From JACDAV01 sp036556145 (lineage in GTDB: Bacteria > Chloroflexota > Limnocylindria > Limnocylindrales > CSP1-4): a DNA stretch of 10,621 bases. A program made the position numbers and the translations under genes. Under the pieces are notes generated by a model. It worked only from the letters and a program-made list of their open reading frames with translations. It searched no databases and was not told the origin of the DNA. The stretch spans positions 1-10,621 of the forward strand of contig DATBKB010000125.1 of assembly GCA_036556145.1 (NCBI GenBank), in the 5' to 3' direction. The stretch's first letter is position 1, and each line of letters begins with the position of its first letter. Shown in pieces: positions 4,966 through 10,621 of this stretch.

Positions 4966-6618
4966 TCAGTAGACGGCCGGCAGTCCGTCGCTCCGCGGGT
5001 CGGTTGCGGCCGCGACCGAGCCATTCTCGGAGGCCGGCCCGCCGCCGACCAGCTCGATCGCGTGGCAGTGGCCGAGCCAGCTGTCGAAGGGCTCCGTCCG
5101 CGTGACCGGATGGCCCATCGCCTCGAGGGCCTCGAGGACGCCGGGCGCGAAGCGCGGCTCGGCGCGGACCTCGATCGGCGGCGCGAAGTGCTCGGCCGGC
5201 TCGACGAACCAGCGTGGCCCCGAGACGGCCGTCCGGACGTCGACGCCCCGGTCGACGAGCGCCGAGACGAGCTGGGCGTGGATCTGCGGCTGGGCATCGC
5301 CGCCCATCGAGCCGGCGAGGACCCACGGCGCCTTCCCGTCGCGGAACAGCATCCCGGGCATGAGCGTGTGGAGCGTTCGCTTCGATGGGGCGAGGACGTT
5401 GCGGTGGTCGGGGTCGAGGCTGAAGTACGAGCCACGGTTCTGGTAATGGACGCCGGTGTCCGGGTCGACGATCCCCGAGCCGAAGCCCATGTAGTTCGAC
5501 TCGATGAGGCTGACGGCGTTGCCCTCGGCGTCGACGGTCGCCAGGTAGATCGTCCCGCCGCCGCGCGGCGCGGCGGCCGCCGCCGGTCGCGAGGCCCGGT
5601 TCGGATCGATCCCCCGTGCGAGCTCGGCGGCGTAGGCCTTGTCGACCAGCCGCTCCACCGGAATGTCGTGGAACGCCGGATCGGTCAGATGCGCATCCCG
5701 GTCGGCGAACGCGAGCTTCGACGCCTCGACCCCGAGGTGGATCGAGCGCGCGTCGGCGGAGGGTGACGGCTCGAACGTCTCGAGGATGTTGAGGAGCTCG
5801 AGCGCGACGATCCCTGAGCTGTTCGGCGGGTGCGTCGTGACGCGGACGCCGCGGTACGTCGTCGCGATCGGGTCCGTCCAGGTCGATCGGTGGGCGTCGA
5901 AGTCGGCCGCGGTGATGGCCGAGCCGGCCGCGGCGAGCGCTCGCGCCTGGCGCGCGGCGAGGTCACCGGCGTAGAACGCGTCGAACCCGTCGTCGACGAG
6001 CCGCCCCAGCGTCGCGGAGAGGGCCGGGAGGCGGACGATCTCGCCGGCCTGCCATGGCCTGCCCGACGCCCGGTAGACCCGGTGGAAGCCGGCTGCGTCC
6101 GAGCCGATCTCGGCGTCCATGATCTCGGCCGTTCGCTCGACGGCCTTGGCGAACGTCGCCGACGCGGGAAAGCCACGATCCGCCAGCTCGATCGCCGGAC
6201 CGAGGACGGCCTCGCGTCCGAGCCGACCGAATCGCGCGTGCGCGTCGCCCCACGACCTGACGGCACCCGGGACCGTGATCGAGAGGCCGCCGTGGCGTGG
6301 CAGCGCCGACAGGCCGCGCGCTCGCAGCGCGTCCGCGTCGGCGGCGGCCGCAGACCGACCCGACCCATTGAGCGCGAGCTGCCGTCGCGCGGCCGCGTCC
6401 CAGATGAGCCAGAACGCGTCGCCGCCGATCCCGCAACCGCTCGGCATGACGACGCCGAGCACCGCGTTCGTCGCGATCGCCGCGTCGACGGCCGAGCCGC
6501 CGGCCGCCAGCACGCGGAATCCCGCCGCCGTCGCGAGGTGATGCGGTGCGACCACGGCTCCCCGCCGGCCGCGCGCGAGCGGCACCGGGACGGTGAGCGG
6601 TGCCGGCTCCTCTGGCAT
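4966..6618 (-). CDS. ggt: Gamma-glutamyltransferase (GGT) family N-terminal-nucleophile hydrolase
   Basis: This 550-residue protein has the usual GGT length and layout: GGSAVDAA at 40-47, PSGCGIGGDAFW at 59-70, NGSGR at 84-88, nucleophile Thr356 in GGGTIYLATVDAEGNAVS (self-cleavage site between Gly355 and Thr356), the Gly439-Gly440 oxyanion pair in GSMGGD, and the C-terminal DPRSDGLPAVY. No signal peptide is visible, so it is probably cytoplasmic, unlike periplasmic GGT of E. coli. Where classic GGT has MDDFS and KRPLSSM, which hold the gamma-glutamyl donor, this protein has NRGSYFS and KRTLHTL, so the substrate may not be glutathione. ATG at 6618 follows TAGAAT by 6 nt, indicating a leaderless mRNA. 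It is divergent from an MFS transporter across 70 bp and probably co-controlled with it. Family sure; substrate unsure. Confidence 0.92.
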   Translation of the reverse strand: MPEEPAPLTVPVPLARGRRGAVVAPHHLATAAGFRVLAAGGSAVDAAIATNAVLGVVMPSGCGIGGDAFWLIWDAAARRQLALNGSGRSAAAADADALRARGLSALPRHGGLSITVPGAVRSWGDAHARFGRLGREAVLGPAIELADRGFPASATFAKAVERTAEIMDAEIGSDAAGFHRVYRASGRPWQAGEIVRLPALSATLGRLVDDGFDAFYAGDLAARQARALAAAGSAITAADFDAHRSTWTDPIATTYRGVRVTTHPPNSSGIVALELLNILETFEPSPSADARSIHLGVEASKLAFADRDAHLTDPAFHDIPVERLVDKAYAAELARGIDPNRASRPAAAAAPRGGGTIYLATVDAEGNAVSLIESNYMGFGSGIVDPDTGVHYQNRGSYFSLDPDHRNVLAPSKRTLHTLMPGMLFRDGKAPWVLAGSMGGDAQPQIHAQLVSALVDRGVDVRTAVSGPRWFVEPAEHFAPPIEVRAEPRFAPGVLEALEAMGHPVTRTEPFDSWLGHCHAIELVGGGPASENGSVAAATDPRSDGLPAVY

Positions 6619-6624
6619 CGCCGC

Positions 6625-6630
6625 ATTCTA
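6625..6630 (-). promoter_or_regulatory. -10 box of ggt (leaderless)
   Basis: TAGAAT on the minus strand ends 6 nt before ATG 6618, so the mRNA should start at or next to the initiation codon. No Shine-Dalgarno sequence is present, in agreement. The left arm of a 9-bp inverted repeat begins one base further upstream. Confidence 0.6.
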
Positions 6631-6631
6631 G

Positions 6632-6676
6632 GCGGGCGGTCGCGCGCGCCCGCGGCGCGCCCCAGGTACCGCCCGC
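6632..6676. promoter_or_regulatory. Symmetric inverted repeat in the ggt/MFS divergent promoter region
   Basis: GCGGGCGGT (6632-6640) and ACCGCCCGC (6668-6676) are perfect 9-bp inverted arms 27 bp apart. The left arm lies one base from the ggt -10 box and the right arm directly abuts the MFS -10 box, so each occupies the same place in its promoter. The space between is alternating GC with CCGCGG and GGCGCGCC palindromes. The symmetry suggests a shared operator or paired sites, though the GC-rich background raises the chance of accidental arms. Confidence 0.5.
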
Positions 6677-6682
6677 TACGCT
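6677..6682 (+). promoter_or_regulatory. -10 box of the MFS gene (leaderless)
   Basis: GCTACGCT contains TACGCT, ending 6 nt before GTG 6689, the same spacing as the divergent ggt promoter. No Shine-Dalgarno sequence precedes the start. Confidence 0.5.
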
Positions 6683-6688
6683 TGCGGC

Positions 6689-7969
6689 GTGACCCGCTCC
6701 CTCTACGCCGTCCTCTTCGGGACGTTCACCCTGCGGCTCAGCACCGGGCTCACCGGCGGGCTGCTCGTCTTCTTCCTGGCCCGCGACATCCGGACCGACG
6801 CGTTGACCCTCGCGGTGCTGACCGCGACGTTCTTCGCCGCGGAGCTCATCCTGTCGACGCCGTTCGGCCTGCTCTCCGACCGGCTCGGCCACCACCGGAT
6901 CATGCAGGTCGGGCCGGTCTTCGGCGTCGTCGCCGTCGTCATCACGTGGGCCACGAGCGACATCTTCATCATCGGCGCGACGCGCTGGCTCGAAGGCGCG
7001 TCGACGGCGGCGTCGGTGCCGTCGATCCTCGGCTACATCGCGATGGCGACCGCCGGCAATGAGCTGCTCCGCGGCCGGATGTCGGCGCGCTTCGAGGGCG
7101 CGACGCTGGCGGGGCTCGGGGTCGGCTTCGTCGCCGCGGGCCTGCTCTACGACGGCGTGCCCGGCATCCTGCCCGGGCTCGGCCGCCACGCGTTCCTGCT
7201 CAACGCCGTGATCTACGCGGTCTCGTTCGTCATCTACCGCTACGGCGTCGAGACGCCGTCGACCGAGGCGGCGACCCTGCGAGCCCCGCACTACGGCTGG
7301 CGCCGCTACGTCGACCTCCTGACGCGCTCCCACGTCTGGCTGCTGGCCCCGACGTGGATCGCGATCAACGGCGCGCTCGGCCTCTGGACGAGCCAGTCGA
7401 TCTTCCAGCTGATCAGCAAGCCGGCGCCGCAGTTCTCGAACCAGCTGCTCATGGGCCAGTTCCAGGGCGCCCAGATCGCGCTCGGCGCGGGCGTCGGCCT
7501 GGTCGTGTTCTTCGCCGGCCTCGCGTACTGGGGCGATCGGTTCCGGAATCTCCGCCGGACGACGATCATCTTCTACGGCATCCTCGGCGGCGCCGCGACC
7601 GTCGTTGCCGCGGTCGTCATCAACCACAGCGGCGGCCAGCCGGACATCGTTCGGATCGTCTTCGGCCTGATGGCGGCGATCGGCGTGTTCGTCCTCGCCG
7701 GCGCGACGCCCGCGGCGCTCGGCCTGCTCGCCGACGTGAGCGAGGCCTACCCGGCTGACCGCGGCGCGATCATGGGCCTGTACTCGGTCTTCCTGGCCCT
7801 CGGCCAGATCGGCGGCTCGTTCATCGGCGGCGCGTCGGCCGACCGATTCGGAATCGACGGGATCCTCTTCTCGACGCTCGGCCTGCTCGTCGTCGCCGTC
7901 GTGCCGCTGGCCCGGTTGCGGGCGTACGAGCACGCGGTGGGCGTGGCCCCGGAGGCACGCGGCGCCTGA
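6689..7969 (+). CDS. Major facilitator superfamily (MFS) transporter
   Basis: This 426-residue protein has about twelve hydrophobic segments in two halves joined by a polar stretch near 190-215. MFS motif A is clear in the loop after the second segment, GLLSDRLGHHR at 60-70, and a second-half counterpart, GLAYWGDRFRNLRR, lies near 276-289. Acidic and aromatic residues line several helices, but nothing identifies the substrate; the shape fits drug or metabolite efflux permeases. The GTG at 6689 is chosen because the -10 box TACGCT lies 6 nt upstream and the first helix begins at about residue 5. It is divergent from ggt with a shared inverted repeat, so it may move a substrate or product of that enzyme (inference). 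DegV follows after 122 bp with its own promoter. Confidence 0.9.
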   Translation: MTRSLYAVLFGTFTLRLSTGLTGGLLVFFLARDIRTDALTLAVLTATFFAAELILSTPFGLLSDRLGHHRIMQVGPVFGVVAVVITWATSDIFIIGATRWLEGASTAASVPSILGYIAMATAGNELLRGRMSARFEGATLAGLGVGFVAAGLLYDGVPGILPGLGRHAFLLNAVIYAVSFVIYRYGVETPSTEAATLRAPHYGWRRYVDLLTRSHVWLLAPTWIAINGALGLWTSQSIFQLISKPAPQFSNQLLMGQFQGAQIALGAGVGLVVFFAGLAYWGDRFRNLRRTTIIFYGILGGAATVVAAVVINHSGGQPDIVRIVFGLMAAIGVFVLAGATPAALGLLADVSEAYPADRGAIMGLYSVFLALGQIGGSFIGGASADRFGIDGILFSTLGLLVVAVVPLARLRAYEHAVGVAPEARGA

Positions 7970-8041
7970 CCGCCCATCGTTGCGAGCTCGATAACGTCGC
8001 AGTTCGTGCCCGAGGCGTGACGAGGGCTTCCAACGCCCCCG

Positions 8042-8047
8042 TATGAT
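8042..8047 (+). promoter_or_regulatory. -10 box of the DegV gene
   Basis: TATGAT matches the -10 consensus at five of six bases. A weak -35 candidate, GTGACG at 8017-8022, is 19 bp upstream. The palindrome TCCCGGGA (8047-8054) covers the predicted transcription start. The leader to GTG 8092 would be about 38 nt. Confidence 0.5.
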
Positions 8048-8078
8048 CCCGGGACGGGGGAGAGGGCAGGCACCTGGG

Positions 8079-8084
8079 AGGAGG
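8079..8084 (+). promoter_or_regulatory. Strong Shine-Dalgarno site of the DegV gene
   Basis: AGGAGG ends 7 nt before GTG 8092, the best ribosome site in the window. It fixes the start and contrasts with the leaderless neighbours. Confidence 0.8.
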
Positions 8085-8091
8085 AGCCTAC

Positions 8092-8940
8092 GTGAGCCGC
8101 GTCGCGATCGTCACCGATTCCGCGTCCGACCTGCCGCCCGCGGACGCCGCGGCGGCCGGCATCGGGATCGTCCCGCTCGCCGTCAACTTCGGGTCGGAGA
8201 CGTTCCGGGCCGGCGTCGACCTGTCCACGGAGGACTTCTGGAAGCGGATGACTGCGCCGGACGCGCCGTTCCCGACGACCGCCGCCTCGGCGCCCGGTGA
8301 GTTCAAGGCGGTCTACGAGAAGGCGCTCGCCGGCGCCGACGCCGTCGTCGCCGTCCACGTCGCCGCAACCCTGTCCGGGACGATGAAGAGTGCCGAGATC
8401 GCCAAGGGGATGCTCCCGGATCGACAGGTCCACCTCGTCGACTCCGGCAGCGCCTCGATGGGGGAGGGGCTGCTCGCCCTCCTCGGCGCGGAGATGGCCG
8501 CGGCCGGGGCATCTGCCGAGGCGATCGTCGGGGTCCTCGAGGACCGCAAGAAGGACCTCGACCTCTTCGTCGCCCTCGACACGCTCGAGTACCTCAAGCG
8601 CGGCGGCCGCATCAGCGGGGCCCGGGCGGCGATCGGGACGATCCTGTCGGTCAAGCCGATCATCACGATCCGCGACGGGGTCGTCGAGACGGCCGACCGG
8701 CCGCGGACCCGGGGCAAGGCGAGGGAGCGGACGATCGAGCTCCTCGTCCAGCGGCCGATCGAGCGGCTCGCGGTCCTCTACACTCCGCCGGCCGACCCGG
8801 AGGCGTTCCGCGACGAGGTCCTCGCCCGGGCCGGCCGGAGGATCGACCCGAAGCACGTCTCGATCCAGGCCGTGGGGGCGTCGGTGGGACCCCACCTCGG
8901 GCCGGGCTGCCTGGGAGCCGTGGTCCTTTACGCCCGCTGA
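8092..8940 (+). CDS. DegV family fatty-acid-binding protein (FakB-like)
   Basis: The 282 residues match the family length. Motifs run in order: VTDSASDLP at 7-15, PTTAASAPGEF at 61-71 (usually PTTSQPSPGEF), SGT at 95-97, VDSGSASMGEG at 116-126, LEYLKRGGRIS at 165-175, KPIITIRDG at 188-196 and GPHLGPGCLG at 266-275. DegV/FakB proteins hold one fatty acid in a buried pocket and present it to the kinase FakA for acyl-phosphate formation. No FakA-like gene is present here, so any kinase would be encoded elsewhere. The SQ of the usual TSQ motif, near the fatty-acid carboxylate in FakB structures, is replaced by AA, so head-group contacts may differ. A GTG start with AGGAGG and its own -10 box indicate a separate transcription unit. 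Confidence 0.93.
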   Translation: MSRVAIVTDSASDLPPADAAAAGIGIVPLAVNFGSETFRAGVDLSTEDFWKRMTAPDAPFPTTAASAPGEFKAVYEKALAGADAVVAVHVAATLSGTMKSAEIAKGMLPDRQVHLVDSGSASMGEGLLALLGAEMAAAGASAEAIVGVLEDRKKDLDLFVALDTLEYLKRGGRISGARAAIGTILSVKPIITIRDGVVETADRPRTRGKARERTIELLVQRPIERLAVLYTPPADPEAFRDEVLARAGRRIDPKHVSIQAVGASVGPHLGPGCLGAVVLYAR

Positions 8941-8964
8941 GAGGCCGGCGGGCCCCGATCAGGG

Positions 8965-8993
8965 GGTTGCGATTCGGTTGCGGTAGGGTTGCG
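8965..8993 (+). promoter_or_regulatory. Triple GGTTGCG direct repeat upstream of GDH
   Basis: GGTTGCG occurs at 8965-8971, 8976-8982 and 8987-8993, each exactly 11 bp apart with 4-bp variable spacers. The block ends about 41 bp before the GDH -10 box, roughly -53 to -81 from the expected start, a usual activator position. Phase-aligned 11-bp direct repeats are typical of OmpR/PhoB-type response regulators. Confidence 0.6.
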
Positions 8994-9023
8994 TAACGGG
9001 ACCAATGGCACCTAGTCGGGGCA

Positions 9024-9047
9024 TGGTCCGCGGCTATACTCGGACCA
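9024..9047. promoter_or_regulatory. Inverted repeat enclosing the GDH -10 box (candidate operator)
   Basis: TGGTCCG (9024-9030) and CGGACCA (9041-9047) are perfect 7-bp inverted arms with a 10-bp centre that contains TATACT. A protein bound here would cover the -10 box and transcription start. Confidence 0.45.
9035..9040 (+). promoter_or_regulatory. -10 box of the glutamate dehydrogenase gene
   Basis: TATACT sits in GGCTATACTC, identical over ten bases to the promoter of the four-cysteine/azlCD operon. Transcription should begin about 9046-9049, giving a leader of about 38 nt to GTG 9085 or 80 nt to ATG 9127. No good -35 box is seen, consistent with a need for an activator. Confidence 0.6.
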
Positions 9048-9084
9048 CATCCACGGCGCTCTCCCGCGCCGAACTCGGCAGCCG

Positions 9085-10392
9085 GTGACGGCCGCCCCAG
9101 CCGCCACGACGGAGGTCCTGGACTCGATGACGACGGAGCACGTCGCCGCCCACATCAACGCGTGGGAGATCGCCCAGCGCCAGTTCGACCTGGCCGCCGA
9201 CCGCCTGAATCTCGACCCGGGCCTCCGGCGGGTCCTCCGCGAGCCGCGCCGCGAGCTGACGGTCCACTTCCCGGTGAAGATGGACGACGGAAGCGTCCAG
9301 GTCTTCACCGGCTACCGGGTCCAGCACAACGTCGGCCGGGGCCCGGCCAAGGGCGGCATCCGTTCCCACCAGGACGTGACCCTCGACGAGGTCAAGGCCC
9401 TCGCGATGTGGATGACCTGGAAGTGCGCGGTCGTGGCGATCCCGTTCGGCGGCGGCAAGGGCGGGGTGATCGTCGATCCGAAGAAGCTCTCGATGAAGGA
9501 GGTCGAGGCCCTCACCCGCCGGTTCACGACCGAGATCGAGGTCCTCATCGGCCCCGAGCGCGACATCCCCGCCCCGGACGTCAACACGAACGCCCAGGTC
9601 ATGGCCTGGATGATGGACACGTACTCGATGCACCAGGGCTTCACCGTCCCGGGCGTCGTCACCGGCAAGCCGATCAGCCTCGGCGGGTCCGAGGGCCGGA
9701 ACGAGGCCACGGCGCGCGGCACGGTGTTCTGCATCGTCGAGGCGGCCCGGCATCTCGGCCTGGACCTGACGAAGGCCCGGGTCGCGATCCAGGGCTTCGG
9801 CAACGCCGGCTCGATCGCGGCGCGCCTCATCGCCGCCGAGGGCGCGACGGTCGTCGCCGTCTCCGACTCGACCGGCGGCATCCACGCGCCGAGCGGGCTC
9901 GACGTCGCGAAGGTCATCAACTGGAAGAAGGAGCACGGCACCGTCCAGGGCTTCCCGGGCGCGCAGGACGTCAGTAACGCGCAGGTGCTCGAGGTCGACT
10001 GCGACGTCCTCATCCCGGCCGCGCTCGAGAACCAGATCACGAATCGCAACGCCAAGGCGATCAAGGCGAAGCTCGTGGCCGAGGCGGCCAACGGACCGAC
10101 GACGCCCGAGGCCGACGTCGAGCTCTTCCGCCGCGGCGTCTTCATGATCCCGGACATCCTGTGCAACGCCGGGGGCGTCACGGTCAGCTACTTCGAATGG
10201 GTCCAGGACCTCAATCGCGACCACTGGAGCGAGGCCGAGGTCAACGAGAAGCTGCGCGGCATCATGACCCGCGCCTTCGCCGAGACGCTGACGATTTCCC
10301 GCCGCGAGGAGTGCGACATGCGGACGGCCGCGTACCTGCTCGCGGTCCAGCGCGTCGCCGACGCCACCGCGATGCGAGGCCTGTACCCGTAA
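9085..10392 (+). CDS. gdhA: Glu/Leu/Phe/Val family dehydrogenase, probably glutamate dehydrogenase
   Basis: From GTG 9085 the protein is 435 residues, normal for hexameric GDH. It interconverts glutamate and 2-oxoglutarate plus ammonia using NAD(P). The catalytic domain shows GPAKGGIRSH (K89), TWKCAV (K113), PFGGGKGG (catalytic K125) and PAPDVNT (D165). The Rossmann domain has GFGNAG at 237-242 and ends in VSDSTGGIH. NAGGVTVSYFEW at 361-372 carries the serine (S368) that contacts the glutamate side chain, favouring glutamate over branched-chain or phenylalanine substrates. ATG 9127 (MTTEHVAAH) is a serious alternative start: GGAGG lies 11 nt before it, whereas GTG 9085 has no ribosome site. 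NAD versus NADP use cannot be settled by eye. Upstream are a triple 11-bp repeat and a -10-spanning inverted repeat; downstream is a tandem repeat array. Confidence 0.94.
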   Translation: MTAAPAATTEVLDSMTTEHVAAHINAWEIAQRQFDLAADRLNLDPGLRRVLREPRRELTVHFPVKMDDGSVQVFTGYRVQHNVGRGPAKGGIRSHQDVTLDEVKALAMWMTWKCAVVAIPFGGGKGGVIVDPKKLSMKEVEALTRRFTTEIEVLIGPERDIPAPDVNTNAQVMAWMMDTYSMHQGFTVPGVVTGKPISLGGSEGRNEATARGTVFCIVEAARHLGLDLTKARVAIQGFGNAGSIAARLIAAEGATVVAVSDSTGGIHAPSGLDVAKVINWKKEHGTVQGFPGAQDVSNAQVLEVDCDVLIPAALENQITNRNAKAIKAKLVAEAANGPTTPEADVELFRRGVFMIPDILCNAGGVTVSYFEWVQDLNRDHWSEAEVNEKLRGIMTRAFAETLTISRREECDMRTAAYLLAVQRVADATAMRGLYP

Positions 10393-10409
10393 CCACCGTG
10401 GGCCGCCCT

Positions 10410-10621
10410 GCCAGTCACCATCCCGGGTGGTCGTAGCCGCGCCCGGCGCCCCGCGCCCCGCGCCCGGCGCCCCGCGCCCGGCCAGTCACCATCCCGGGTG
10501 GTCGTAGCCGCGCCCGGCGCCCCGCGCCCGGCCAGTTACCATCCCGGGTGGTCGTAGCCGCGCCCGGCGCCCCGCGCCCGGCCAGTTACCATCCCGGGTG
10601 GTCGTAGCCGCGCCCGGCGCC
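10410..10621. repeat. Nested 50-bp tandem repeat array downstream of GDH (continues past the window)
   Basis: Units start at 10410, 10481, 10531 and 10581. The last three have a 50-bp period and are identical except at one base: GCCAGTCACC in units 1 and 2, GCCAGTTACC in 3 and 4. Each unit holds a small hairpin, ACCATCCCGGGTGGT, then a GC-rich tail in which CCGCGCCCGGC occurs twice at a 14-bp period, built of heptamers CCGCGCC/CGGCGCC. Unit 1 is 71 bp: its extra 21 bp equals three heptamers, as expected from slippage. It is non-coding, since 50 is not a multiple of 3 and each unit has stops on both strands. No unique spacers are present. Only 17 bp separate the array from the GDH stop codon. 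Confidence 0.9.

Noticed and set aside
4821..5435. Upstream extension of the four-cysteine frame to 295 codons
   Set aside because: It overlaps ggt in another frame and is Ser/Arg-rich shadow. GTG 4820 has GGAGG at 5 nt and a promoter and leader just upstream.
5963..7933. 656-codon open frame on the minus strand across the ggt start and the whole MFS gene
   Set aside because: It is arginine/glutamate-rich low-complexity sequence opposite a convincing membrane protein, so a GC-driven shadow.
7981..8001. Hairpin TGCGA/TCGCA after the MFS gene
   Set aside because: Five base pairs with an 11-nt loop and no T-run is within chance for this composition.
8024..8038. Terminator after the MFS gene (GGGC/GCCC, 7-nt loop)
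   Set aside because: The stem is only 4 bp with no T-run, lies 54 bp from the stop and sits inside the DegV promoter region.
7747..8895. 382-codon open frame on the minus strand opposite DegV
   Set aside because: It has no family motif, and the plus-strand DegV frame has complete motifs and a strong ribosome site.
9034..10224. 396-codon open frame on the minus strand opposite GDH
   Set aside because: It is an antisense shadow; GDH motifs are complete on the plus strand.
10410..10621. CRISPR array
   Set aside because: Repeated units abut without unique spacers, and there are no cas genes nearby.

Overview
The window is a GC-rich bacterial chromosome segment (roughly 70% G+C by eye) with strong third-position GC, many GTG starts and several promoters whose -10 box lies 6 nt before the start codon (leaderless mRNAs). 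The gene styles (a small GDH with a SYFEWVQ motif, a DegV protein, a CphA-like Mur ligase, a GGT-like hydrolase, AzlCD) fit Chloroflexota of the Limnocylindria type best. Actinomycetota is a weaker alternative. This is inference; there is no rRNA or other phylogenetic marker here. No mobile element, CRISPR array, tRNA or rRNA was recognised.

Layout, left to right. (1) 1-1666, minus: a Mur ligase related to the C-terminal half of cyanophycin synthetase. It carries the CphA N-terminal domain but no ATP-grasp domain, and it runs off the left edge. (2) 1740-3358, plus, divergent from the ligase: a carboxypeptidase-G2-like M20 metallopeptidase, then a RidA-family protein overlapping it by GTGA. 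A 7-codon micro-ORF sits at the 5' end of this transcript. (3) 4820-3387, minus: a 90-residue four-cysteine protein of unknown function, AzlC and AzlD, in one compact operon. Its leader of about 100 nt can form two mutually exclusive hairpins. (4) 6618-4966, minus: a gamma-glutamyltransferase-family protein, divergent from (5) 6689-7969, plus: an MFS transporter. The 70-bp gap between them holds an inverted repeat whose arms touch both -10 boxes. (6) 8092-8940, plus: a DegV fatty-acid-binding protein. (7) 9085-10392, plus: a glutamate dehydrogenase with three 11-bp-spaced direct repeats upstream and an inverted repeat around its -10 box. (8) 10410-10621: a nested 50-bp tandem repeat array that runs off the right edge. 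All other gaps between genes are shorter than 150 bp.

A loose theme is glutamate, amino acids and peptides: a Mur-type amide-bond ligase opposite a glutamate-carboxypeptidase-like hydrolase, a GGT-like N-terminal-nucleophile hydrolase next to an exporter-like MFS protein, branched-chain amino acid export (AzlCD), a Rid protein and GDH. No complete pathway is proven. The most unusual items are the ATP-grasp-less CphA-like ligase, the switching leader ahead of the four-cysteine/azlCD operon, the symmetric divergent operator between ggt and the MFS gene, the GGTTGCG triplet ahead of GDH, and the nested minisatellite.
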